Assembly (NCBI GenBank): GCA_004297725.1
Contig: SCUS01000102.1
Coordinates: forward strand, 62,001-126,000
Direction of reading: 5' to 3'
Length of the DNA: 64,000 bases
From: Myxococcaceae bacterium
GTDB lineage: Bacteria; Myxococcota_A; Polyangia; Polyangiales; Ga0077539
Position 1 is the first letter of the stretch. Every line of letters begins with the position of its first letter. Below are positions 10,455-17,088 of this stretch, one piece after another. The notes under the pieces were generated by a model, which worked only from the letters and a program-made list of their open reading frames with translations, was not told the DNA's origin and searched no databases. Made by a program: the position numbers and the translations under genes.

Positions 10455-11804
10455 TCAGTCGACGAGGCGCTCGAGGCGCCCGGTGGCCGCGAGGAGCTGG
10501 GCGCGGGAGAGGGCGAGGTTGAGCCTGGCGCGCACGACGGCGATGCGCGCCGAGGCGTCGGCGGCCTGCGCGTCGACGACCTCCAGCAGCGGGGCGGCGC
10601 CGCCCTGGTAGCGCCCGGTGGCGAGCTCGAGGTTGGCCGCGGTGCCGGCCGCGAGCCGCTCGGACTGCTCCACCTGGGCGCGCGCCGAGCGGGAGCTGAC
10701 GGCGGCCTGCACCGCCGCGGTGCGCACGGAGAGCGACTGCGCGAGGAGGTTCTCCCTCGCGGTGGCGACGGAGGTGTCGGCCACCTGCACGGCGGCGGAG
10801 AGCGAGGCGTCGAAGAGCTGCCAGCTCAGGCCGAGCCCGCCGGAGATGTTCTCGGAGATGCCGCCGAGGCCGCGGCCGGCGAGCACCTCGTTGTAGCCGA
10901 TGCTGCCGTTGGCGCTGGCGGTGATCGCGGGTCGGCGGTTGGCGCGGGCGAGGTCGAGCTGCGCCTCGGCCTGGGCCACGCGGAGGCGCGCCGCGGCGAA
11001 CTCGGGCCGGGCGCGCACGGCCTCGGCGGCGGCGGTGGCGGGGTCGTCGTCGAGGGCGAGGATGTCCTCGGGGAGCCGGGTGACCTGCACCGGGGCGATG
11101 GGGTCGAGGCCCAGCGCGGCGGTGAGGGCGGCGCGGTCGCTGGCCACCCGGGCCTCGGCGATGGCGAGGTCGAGGCGCGCGGAGTCGAGGTCGACCTGCG
11201 CTCTCACGGCGTCGTTGGGACCGGTCGCCCCGACCTCCACGCGCCCCTGGGCGATGCGCAGCCGGGCCTCTCGCTGGGTGACCGTCACCCGCGTGGTCTC
11301 GATGGCCTCGAGGTCGGCGAGCACCGTGAGGTACTGCGTCGCGGCGGTGGAGAGGGCCTGGAGGGTGGCGGTGCGGGCGTCCTCCCGGAGGGCGTCGCGG
11401 GAGCGCTCGGCGGAGCGGACGCTGGCGGCGGTGCGGCCGAAGTCATAGAGGTTCCATCGGACGCTGGCGCTGGCGTCGATGTTGAGGCTCGAGCCCTGGA
11501 CGCGCTGCGCCGGGCTGGTGGCGGTCGCCGGGAGGAAGGGCCGGTCGGAGAAGCTGATCGACGGCGTCGAGCTCACGCCGATGGTGGGCAGCCAGCCCGC
11601 GCGCGCCTGCTCGATCTGGGCGCTGGCCGTGGCGACCCGGGCGAGGGCGGCGCGCACCGCCGGCGGCTGGCGGATGGCGAGGCGCAGCGCCTCGACGAAG
11701 GAGACGGTGCGCTCCTCGGCGGGGCGCTCCTGGGCGAGCGCGAGGGAGGGGACCAGCAGCGCGAGGGCGAGGGCGGAGGACGCGAGGCGGATGCGGCGGT
11801 TCAC
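10455..11804 (-). CDS. TolC-family outer-membrane efflux channel
   Basis: The product is 449 residues. The GTG at 11804 is chosen because it starts a signal peptide (VNRRIRLASSALALALLVPSLALAQ); longer readings lose it. Two similar long helical halves with OEP repeats are seen: Ala/Gln/Arg-rich coiled-coil segments (ALRLAIRQPPAVRAALARV..., ARLRVAQAEAQLDLARAN...) alternating with beta segments (SSLNIDASASVRWNLYDFGR, NISGGLGLSWQLFDASLS). This is the trimeric channel of RND, ABC or type I export systems. No pump gene is adjacent; the HME-RND operon at 55208-61405 lacks a channel gene, so the two might be partners, but that is inference. Confidence 0.9.
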   Translation of the reverse strand: MNRRIRLASSALALALLVPSLALAQERPAEERTVSFVEALRLAIRQPPAVRAALARVATASAQIEQARAGWLPTIGVSSTPSISFSDRPFLPATATSPAQRVQGSSLNIDASASVRWNLYDFGRTAASVRSAERSRDALREDARTATLQALSTAATQYLTVLADLEAIETTRVTVTQREARLRIAQGRVEVGATGPNDAVRAQVDLDSARLDLAIAEARVASDRAALTAALGLDPIAPVQVTRLPEDILALDDDPATAAAEAVRARPEFAAARLRVAQAEAQLDLARANRRPAITASANGSIGYNEVLAGRGLGGISENISGGLGLSWQLFDASLSAAVQVADTSVATARENLLAQSLSVRTAAVQAAVSSRSARAQVEQSERLAAGTAANLELATGRYQGGAAPLLEVVDAQAADASARIAVVRARLNLALSRAQLLAATGRLERLVD

Positions 11805-11910
11805 GGGAGTGGGGCGCACCGTAGCGCGTCGGGCCGGAGCGCGCGCGGGGTCCGCGGACCGCAGGAAAGTTGACCGGAGCTCCCGGGATGGTGTTGGGAC
11901 TCCGATCGTC

Positions 11911-13272
11911 GTGAAGAAGAAGCTCCTCTGGGCGGTGTCGTTGGCGGCGGTCTGCGCTCCGGTGGTCGCGCTGGGCCTGCGCCTCCGGGAGGACGCCCGC
12001 GCCGACCGCTGGATGCAGGAGGGCACCGCGAAGCTGGACGTGTCCATCGACCGGGCGCCCACGCCCGAGTCCCTCGACTGGCACGGCGCGGAGGTGCTCT
12101 TCGACCGGGTGGTCCGGGTGAGCGGCGACGGCGACCGGGGGCGGCGGGCGAGGGCGCTCTGGCATAGCTGCCGGGCGCTGGGCGACCTGTCGCGGGGAGA
12201 GCTGGTGCTGGCCAGCGCCGAGGTGCAGACCGCGCGCCGCGAGGACCCCGACGAGCTCCGGGTGGCCTTCGTCGACGCGGTGGTGCTGCAGCGCCGGGGA
12301 GAGCGTCGGCGTGCGGCGCAGGCGCTGGAGGGCATCACCCGCGGGGCGTCGGTGCCGGAGACGCTGCGGGCGCGCGTGGGCCTGCACCGGCTCGACCTGA
12401 TGCTGGACGAGGGCGACGGCCACGGGGCGCTCACGCTGGCCGAGTCGCTGGCGCACGGGACCTCGGTGCACGCGGCGCTGGGCAACCGGCTGGGCCTCGC
12501 GCGCAGCGCGGTGGGCGACGTGGCGGGCGCGAGGGCGGCCTTCGAGGCGGCGCACGAGAGCGACCCCAGGGACGCCGCGGCGCTGATCAACCTGGCGCGC
12601 ATCGCGAGGACGTCGGGCGACCGCGAGGGGGCGCGGAGGATGCTGCAGCAGGCGCTGGCGCTGGACGAGACCAGCGGCGAGGCGTGGCTGGCCTACGGGG
12701 TGGTGCTGACCGACCTCGGGGCGATGGCGGAGGCGAGGCGCGCGGTGCTCGAGGCCGGCCGTCGGATGCCCGACCAGCCCGGACCGTGGACCACCCAGGG
12801 GGAGATCGACCTGCGGGAGAACCACCCCGTGGAGGCCGTGGCGAGCTTCCGCGAGGCGCTCCAGCGGGCTCCCGACGACACCGGGGCGCGCACCAACCTG
12901 GGCGTGGCGCTCGCTCGCACGGGCGACCGGCAGGGGGCGCTCCAGGCCTTCGAGCAGGTCACCCAGCGGGCGCCCTCGGTGGGCCAGGCGTGGAACGGGC
13001 TCGGGGTGATGCGATTGGGGATGAGCGATCCGGAGGGGGCGATCGGCCCGCTGGAGCACGCGTCGCGGCTGCTGCCGGACGACCCCAACCCCCCGATGAA
13101 CCTGGGCCTGGCCTACGAGCGGCTGCGTCGGTGGAACGAGGCCGCGCGGGCCTTCCGGGAGACCCTTCGGAGGGCTCCGTCGCACGAGCTGGCCACGGCG
13201 CACCTCGCGGCGATGCAGCCGGGGGCTGGCAGGGCGCAGAGCGTGCGGACGAGGGTGACGGCGTCTCGCTGA
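11911..13272 (+). CDS. Membrane-anchored TPR protein
   Basis: The product is 453 residues. The GTG at 11911 gives a membrane anchor straight after the start (VKKKLLWAVSLAAVCAPVVALGL); no in-frame ATG fits better. At least five TPR motifs run from about 195 to 435, with typical spacing (AWLAYGVVLTDLGAMAEARRAV, ARTNLGVALARTGDRQGALQAF, AWNGLGVMRLGMSDPEGAI). Earlier helices (30-190) are probably degenerate TPRs. It likely scaffolds a periplasmic or membrane complex. It diverges from the TolC gene, with about 106 bases between the two starts. Confidence 0.85.
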   Translation: MKKKLLWAVSLAAVCAPVVALGLRLREDARADRWMQEGTAKLDVSIDRAPTPESLDWHGAEVLFDRVVRVSGDGDRGRRARALWHSCRALGDLSRGELVLASAEVQTARREDPDELRVAFVDAVVLQRRGERRRAAQALEGITRGASVPETLRARVGLHRLDLMLDEGDGHGALTLAESLAHGTSVHAALGNRLGLARSAVGDVAGARAAFEAAHESDPRDAAALINLARIARTSGDREGARRMLQQALALDETSGEAWLAYGVVLTDLGAMAEARRAVLEAGRRMPDQPGPWTTQGEIDLRENHPVEAVASFREALQRAPDDTGARTNLGVALARTGDRQGALQAFEQVTQRAPSVGQAWNGLGVMRLGMSDPEGAIGPLEHASRLLPDDPNPPMNLGLAYERLRRWNEAARAFRETLRRAPSHELATAHLAAMQPGAGRAQSVRTRVTASR

Positions 13273-13279
13273 GCGAGCG

Positions 13280-13864
13280 CTACGGGTCGCGCGGCAGAGG
13301 CTTGCTGTCGAGTTCGACGCTCGGGGCGTGCACCTCGATGGCGGGCTCGCCCTCCATCGGGTCGTCGGAGGCGAGCGGCGGCTGCGAGGCGGGCGCCGGG
13401 GGGAGCATCGACGGGCGCTCGGTGGCGCGGCCGGCGTCGAGCAGGGCGTCGCGCACGGGGATGCGGTACTGCTGGGTGACGCCCACGAGCAGGTCGAGGG
13501 CCACCTCGATCTCGCCGCGCTGCATCGACTCCGTGGGCAGCTCGGCGCGCAGGGTGAGGTCGCCGTCGTCGTCGAGCGCGAACTTCACCAGCGTGAGGTT
13601 GTAGTTCACCGCGAGGATGCGCCCGAGGAAGCGCGGGGGATACTTCCCCGAGCCCCAGGGCTTGAGCTCGGCCGCCTCGAGGAAGGGGAGCACGGCGAGG
13701 TAGATCCACGGCCCGGCGTGGCGCACCACGAGGCGTATCTCCCCGGCGTCGCTCTCGAGGGTGCAGCGCAGGGTGTGCTCATCGAGCTGCCGCGGTGACC
13801 ACGCGCGCTCATCCAGGATCGCCTTGACGTCTTGCACCCCGAGAGCAGCCATCTCACCCGCCAT
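13280..13864 (-). CDS. YbjN/type-III-secretion-chaperone-like protein
   Basis: The product is 194 residues; an ATG at 13852 (MAALGVQDV) is an alternative start. Residues about 20-135 look like the YbjN/CesT-like chaperone fold: strand-rich TLRCTLESDAGEIRLVVRH, WIYLAVLPFLEA and LGRILAVNYNLTLVKFALDDDGDLTLRAELP. The last 50 residues are a Pro/Glu-rich tail. Members of this superfamily bind peptides or act as small-protein chaperones. It is convergent with the TPR gene, with 7 bases between stops. Function here is not known. Confidence 0.7.
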   Translation of the reverse strand: MAGEMAALGVQDVKAILDERAWSPRQLDEHTLRCTLESDAGEIRLVVRHAGPWIYLAVLPFLEAAELKPWGSGKYPPRFLGRILAVNYNLTLVKFALDDDGDLTLRAELPTESMQRGEIEVALDLLVGVTQQYRIPVRDALLDAGRATERPSMLPPAPASQPPLASDDPMEGEPAIEVHAPSVELDSKPLPRDP

Positions 13865-13908
13865 GGAACGGGACCGGGCCGGTCCCCGTCAAGCGAATCG
13901 ATCGGCGC

Positions 13909-14226
13909 TCACGCATCGAGAGGGTCGGGGTGCTCCGCGGCGAGCTTCTCGACCTCCGCGCGCAGCTTCGGGTGCGCCATCAGCTTGCGCACCAGCAGCA
14001 TGAACTTCGGGTCGGCCAGCAGTTGCATCGGCGACGCGCTCTTCGCTGGCTTCGGCGGAGGGTTCGTGCGCAGCCGCTCCATCGCCTCGCAGTGGGCCTT
14101 CGTGGCGAAGCCCTCCGAGGCCTCCCAGGCGCGCACCTCGGCCACGTCGATCTTCAGGGCCTCGGCCAGGGCGCGCTGGGTGATGCCGAGCTCCTTCCGG
14201 AGCGCCTTGATGTCATCGCCGGTCAT
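13909..14226 (-). CDS. XRE-type helix-turn-helix protein
   Basis: The product is 105 residues. The ATG at 14226 starts directly at the HTH (MTGDDIKALRKELGITQRAL); the open frame extends upstream only as a shadow of the divergent gene. The HTH covers about 5-55 (ITQRALAEALKIDVAEVRAWEAS). The C-terminal half is a Lys/Pro linker plus a helical segment (KFMLLVRKLMAHPKLRAEVEKLAAEH). Such proteins often regulate their own or the divergent promoter; the start of the divergent gene at 14249 is only 22 bases away. Targets unknown. Confidence 0.8.
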   Translation of the reverse strand: MTGDDIKALRKELGITQRALAEALKIDVAEVRAWEASEGFATKAHCEAMERLRTNPPPKPAKSASPMQLLADPKFMLLVRKLMAHPKLRAEVEKLAAEHPDPLDA

Positions 14227-14234
14227 GCGTGGGG

Positions 14235-14240
14235 TAGCAT
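14235..14240 (+). promoter_or_regulatory. TAGCAT -10-like element, leaderless-type
   Basis: TAGCAT ends 8 bases before the ATG at 14249, so the transcript would start at or almost at the ATG. No good -35 is visible. The same TAGxxT placement recurs near 22449 and 32388. Confidence 0.35.
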
Positions 14241-14248
14241 AGGCCCTG

Positions 14249-14800
14249 ATGGAGCTTCGCACGCAACTCGCGATCGTCGCCGCGGTGGCCGTCGCCTGGT
14301 CCGCCGGGCGCTTCGTGCGCGTGCGCTCGGTGCTCGACCCGTCGCGGGAGACCGAGCGGCTCTCGCTCGCGGCCCTCGAGGCCCGCGTGGCCCGGACGCC
14401 CTCCGACGCCGTCGCCACGAGGGTGCTGCTGCGCCGCTACTTCGACCAGGGGATGCCGCGGCTCGTGGTGGACAGCGCCCGCCGCGCGCCCTCCGCCGTG
14501 CAGCGCGACGGCGCGGTCTGCCTGATGGTCGCCCGCGCCAACGAGTCGCTCGGCGACGTGCGCACCGCGCAGGCCATCGTCAACGGCGCCCTCTCCCGCT
14601 GCTCGGTGCTGCCCGAGTCGCTCGCCGACGCCGCCGGCTGCGACGTCCGCACGGTCACCGAGCTCTCCATGGAGATCGTCGCCCTCGACCGCATGGTCGA
14701 GTGGAACATCACCCCGCAGAGCGATCCCGCCCGCGCCTCGCTGGCGCACGAGCTCTCGACGAGGCCCGTGCGCATCAGCGCCCGCTCGCGGCCGCGTTAG
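14249..14800 (+). CDS. Small membrane-anchored helical-repeat protein, unknown
   Basis: The product is 183 residues. One N-terminal membrane helix (about 6-22, TQLAIVAAVAVAWSAG) is followed by TPR-like helices (LAALEARVARTPSDAVATRVLLRRYFDQG, ARANESLGDVRTAQAIVNGALSRC). It probably faces the periplasm. There is no ribosome site; a TAGCAT -10-like motif directly before the ATG suggests a leaderless message. It converges with the small RHH-like gene, and the two stop codons overlap (TAG 14798-14800, TAA 14799-14797). I do not recognise a named family. Confidence 0.65.
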   Translation: MELRTQLAIVAAVAVAWSAGRFVRVRSVLDPSRETERLSLAALEARVARTPSDAVATRVLLRRYFDQGMPRLVVDSARRAPSAVQRDGAVCLMVARANESLGDVRTAQAIVNGALSRCSVLPESLADAAGCDVRTVTELSMEIVALDRMVEWNITPQSDPARASLAHELSTRPVRISARSRPR

Positions 14801-15126
14801 ATCCCCCGCGGCACCTTCGCGAGGTCGAGCTGCATCATCGCGGCGCGCAGCACCGACGAGCGGCTGGCCTTGGTGTGCCCCTTGCGCTTCAGGTCGCGCA
14901 CGGCGGCGTCGAGCCGGTCGAGGTCCTCGGTGTAGAGCGAGATGCAGATGACCTTGTAGTGCTCCGGGCGCACCTTCGCCTCGGGCACCGCGCGCCGCGG
15001 CCCCGGCCGGTCGGGCTCCTCCACGAAGGCGGGCGCGAAGAAGCGCTCGCGCAGCACCGTGTCGATGTCATCACCGAGCACGTCCTGGATCCCCTGCGAG
15101 GGGTCCTTCAACGTCGTCCGAGCCAT
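14797..15126 (-). CDS. Small ribbon-helix-helix-like DNA-binding partner of ParA-type ATPase
   Basis: The product is 109 residues. The ATG at 15126 overlaps the ParA stop as TGATG, a coupling arrangement; a GTG one codon earlier is also possible. The N-terminal half is polar and probably unstructured (GIQDVLGDDIDTVLRERFF). The C-terminal half fits a ribbon-helix-helix: strand KVICISLY, helix TEDLDRLDAAVRDLKRKG, then a TKASRSSVLRAAMM helix. Short RHH proteins paired with ParA ATPases (ParG/Omega type) bind the centromere DNA and stimulate the ATPase, so this is the likely adaptor here. No parS-like site was found in the window. Confidence 0.7.
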   Translation of the reverse strand: MARTTLKDPSQGIQDVLGDDIDTVLRERFFAPAFVEEPDRPGPRRAVPEAKVRPEHYKVICISLYTEDLDRLDAAVRDLKRKGHTKASRSSVLRAAMMQLDLAKVPRGI

Positions 15127-16265
15127 CACGCCACCTCCATCGCCATCGCCGCCGCCGCCGTCGCCGTCGCCGCTGCCGCCGCCGCCGCGCGCCTGGGCGC
15201 GACGACCTCCCCGCTCACCGGGGCCACCGACTTCTGGTCGCGCTGCACGGCCTGGAGCACGCGCTCGACGACGACCCGGTAGTCATCCGCGCCGTGCGAG
15301 TCGGGCGCGTACTCGAAGATGGTCTGCTTGGCTGCCGGCGCCTCGCGCAGCTTCATGTTGGCGCGCACCGGGGGGAAGCAGAGGTCCTCGAACTTCTTCT
15401 GCAGGGTGTCGGTGACCTCGCGCCCGAGCTTGTGCCGCGCGTCGTAGAAGGTCGGGATCACCCCGAGGATGTACACCGGGTGCTTCAGCTGCTCGTGCAC
15501 GTGGCCGAGCGTGCGCACGCACTGCTTCACCCCGACCAGCGCGAGGTAGTCGCAGCTCACCGGGATCAGCACCGAGTCCGCGTAGCAGAGCGCGTTCTGG
15601 TTGAGCAGCGAGAGCGACGGCGAGCAGTCGAGCACCACCACGTCGTAGGCGTCGCTGCCCAGCATCCGCTCGCGCAGCACCCGGTCGCGCGCGGGCCGCG
15701 AGGCCAGGTAGACCTCCGCCGCGGCGAGGGTCTCGTTGGAGGTGATCACGTCGAGGTTGGAGCGCACCGGCACCGCCACGTCGCGGGGGTCGGCCCCGAG
15801 CACCAGCACGTGATAGAGGGTCGACTCGCCGCGCACGCCGAGCGAGACCCCGACGTTGCCCTGCGGGTCGACGTCCACCAGCAGCACGCGCAGGCCCTTC
15901 TCCGCGAGGCCCGCGGCGACGTTGATCGCCGTGGTGGTCTTGCCGGTGCCGCCCTTGTGGTTGAAGACCGCGATGCGCCGCGTGGCGCGCGGAGGCGGAG
16001 GGGCGGCGATGATCGCGTCGCGACACTCCTGGGTGCACATGAAGCGGGTGCCGTGGTCGTCGACCAGCACCTGCCAGGCGAACTCCAGCTTGAAGGGCTT
16101 CGCGCAGTGCGAGCAGCTCGCCGCCCCGCGGTCGACCCCGAGGTGCTTCTGCTGGCACCGCTGCGAGCAGAAGTGCCGCGCCCCCGCGCCGTCCTCCACC
16201 ACCTGGTAGCGGAACTTCATCTCGAAGTTCTTGCCGCACACCGAACACGTCTTCGCCGTCGCCAT
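15126..16265 (-). CDS. ParA/MinD-family ATPase with duplicated N-terminal zinc-knuckle (TRASH/FCS-like) domain
   Basis: The product is 379 residues. The ATG at 16265 has a strong GGGAGG site 5 bases upstream. Two near-identical four-cysteine units precede the ATPase: C7, C10, C33, C37 and C51, C54, C77, C81, both spaced CX2C-X22-CX3C with a 44-residue period. Then comes the deviant Walker A KGGTGKTT (104-111), VLLVDVDPQGN (Walker A') and VVVLDCSPSLSLLNQNAL (Walker B). The tail is almost pure Ala (from about 355), encoded by a GCG run. ParA ATPases position DNA, chemosensory arrays or protein complexes. Zinc knuckles on a ParA are unusual, and suggest binding to a fixed protein partner or DNA. 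It is co-transcribed with the RHH-like gene. Confidence 0.9.
   Translation of the reverse strand: MATAKTCSVCGKNFEMKFRYQVVEDGAGARHFCSQRCQQKHLGVDRGAASCSHCAKPFKLEFAWQVLVDDHGTRFMCTQECRDAIIAAPPPPRATRRIAVFNHKGGTGKTTTAINVAAGLAEKGLRVLLVDVDPQGNVGVSLGVRGESTLYHVLVLGADPRDVAVPVRSNLDVITSNETLAAAEVYLASRPARDRVLRERMLGSDAYDVVVLDCSPSLSLLNQNALCYADSVLIPVSCDYLALVGVKQCVRTLGHVHEQLKHPVYILGVIPTFYDARHKLGREVTDTLQKKFEDLCFPPVRANMKLREAPAAKQTIFEYAPDSHGADDYRVVVERVLQAVQRDQKSVAPVSGEVVAPRRAAAAAAATATAAAAMAMEVA
15140..15191. repeat. GCC/GCG trinucleotide-rich tract in 3' end of parA-like gene
   Basis: The tract is mostly GCG codons read on the minus strand, encoding the Ala-rich tail of the ATPase. It is prone to slippage, so tail length may vary between strains. 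Confidence 0.7.
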
Positions 16266-16418
16266 CGTCGCCTCCCGATCGCAGCGCGGGAGGGAACGTC
16301 GGAGACCCCGTCCGGGTCCGAAGCACCTCCGCAACTGGTTATGGAAGCGCCGTTAGCCTGCGCGAGAATCGATCCGCAAATTTCCTGCGCGCTTCGATCG
16401 AGCGGGTGAGACCGCGGC

Positions 16419-16946
16419 TCAGCGGACGACGGGCGCCGCGCCGGTGAAGTCGACCACGCCGTCGTGGCGGTCGGGGACCCCGACGAGTCCGATGCGCCCG
16501 CGAGCGATCTCCGTGGCCCCGCGGGCGTCGTTGACGGTGATCGCGACCTCGTAGTTCTCCATCGGCTGAAACTCGTCCGGCGACCGGTGCAGCACCGTCT
16601 GGTGGAAGAACACCTGGTCGTTGGGGTTGTTCAGCGCGACGGCCTGGTTGGTGATGTACCGCCGGGTGCGGCCCTCGACCTTGTAGAAGACCAGCGTCAC
16701 CTCGGCGGCGCGCGCGGGCCTCGCGAGGAAGGCCATGAACTGCACCCGCCACACGTGGGACTGCACATCCTCGGCGTAGGTGCGCGCCTGGTTGGCGCTG
16801 GCCCAGGCTCGCATGTTGCCGATGAGCTCCCGAGGCGGGCGGCGGCTGGTGAATACGATCGCGCCGGAAGTCTGCGCGGGCAGCGGGGCGGTGGTGGTGA
16901 GCGCCGCGGCGCCCAGAAACATTCCCAGGAGGGTTCGTCTGTTCAT
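16419..16946 (-). CDS. Tat-type exported protein, unknown function
   Basis: The product is 175 residues. The ATG at 16946 gives a twin-arginine-like signal (MNRRTLLGMFLGAAALTT) with likely cleavage after PLPAQ. The longer open frame upstream is antisense to the ClpC-like gene. The mature part is beta-rich (VWRVQFMAFLARPARAAEVTLVFYKVE, NYEVAITVNDARGATEIARGRIGLVG), suggesting an immunoglobulin-like or lipocalin-like fold in the periplasm. A TAGACT -10-like hexamer lies upstream on the minus strand (16973-16968). I do not recognise a family. Confidence 0.7.
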   Translation of the reverse strand: MNRRTLLGMFLGAAALTTTAPLPAQTSGAIVFTSRRPPRELIGNMRAWASANQARTYAEDVQSHVWRVQFMAFLARPARAAEVTLVFYKVEGRTRRYITNQAVALNNPNDQVFFHQTVLHRSPDEFQPMENYEVAITVNDARGATEIARGRIGLVGVPDRHDGVVDFTGAAPVVR

Positions 16947-17088
16947 GGTGGTGTGTAGGGCCCGCAGTCTACCTGCCGAAGCATCGAAAGCCAGACCTCC
17001 ATCCCCCGCCGTTGCGCGCGCACCTCCTGCGACATCGCTGCCCGAAATTATCCCTTCGCTCCAGAGGTGTGGCAGCGCAGCGGGTTCG

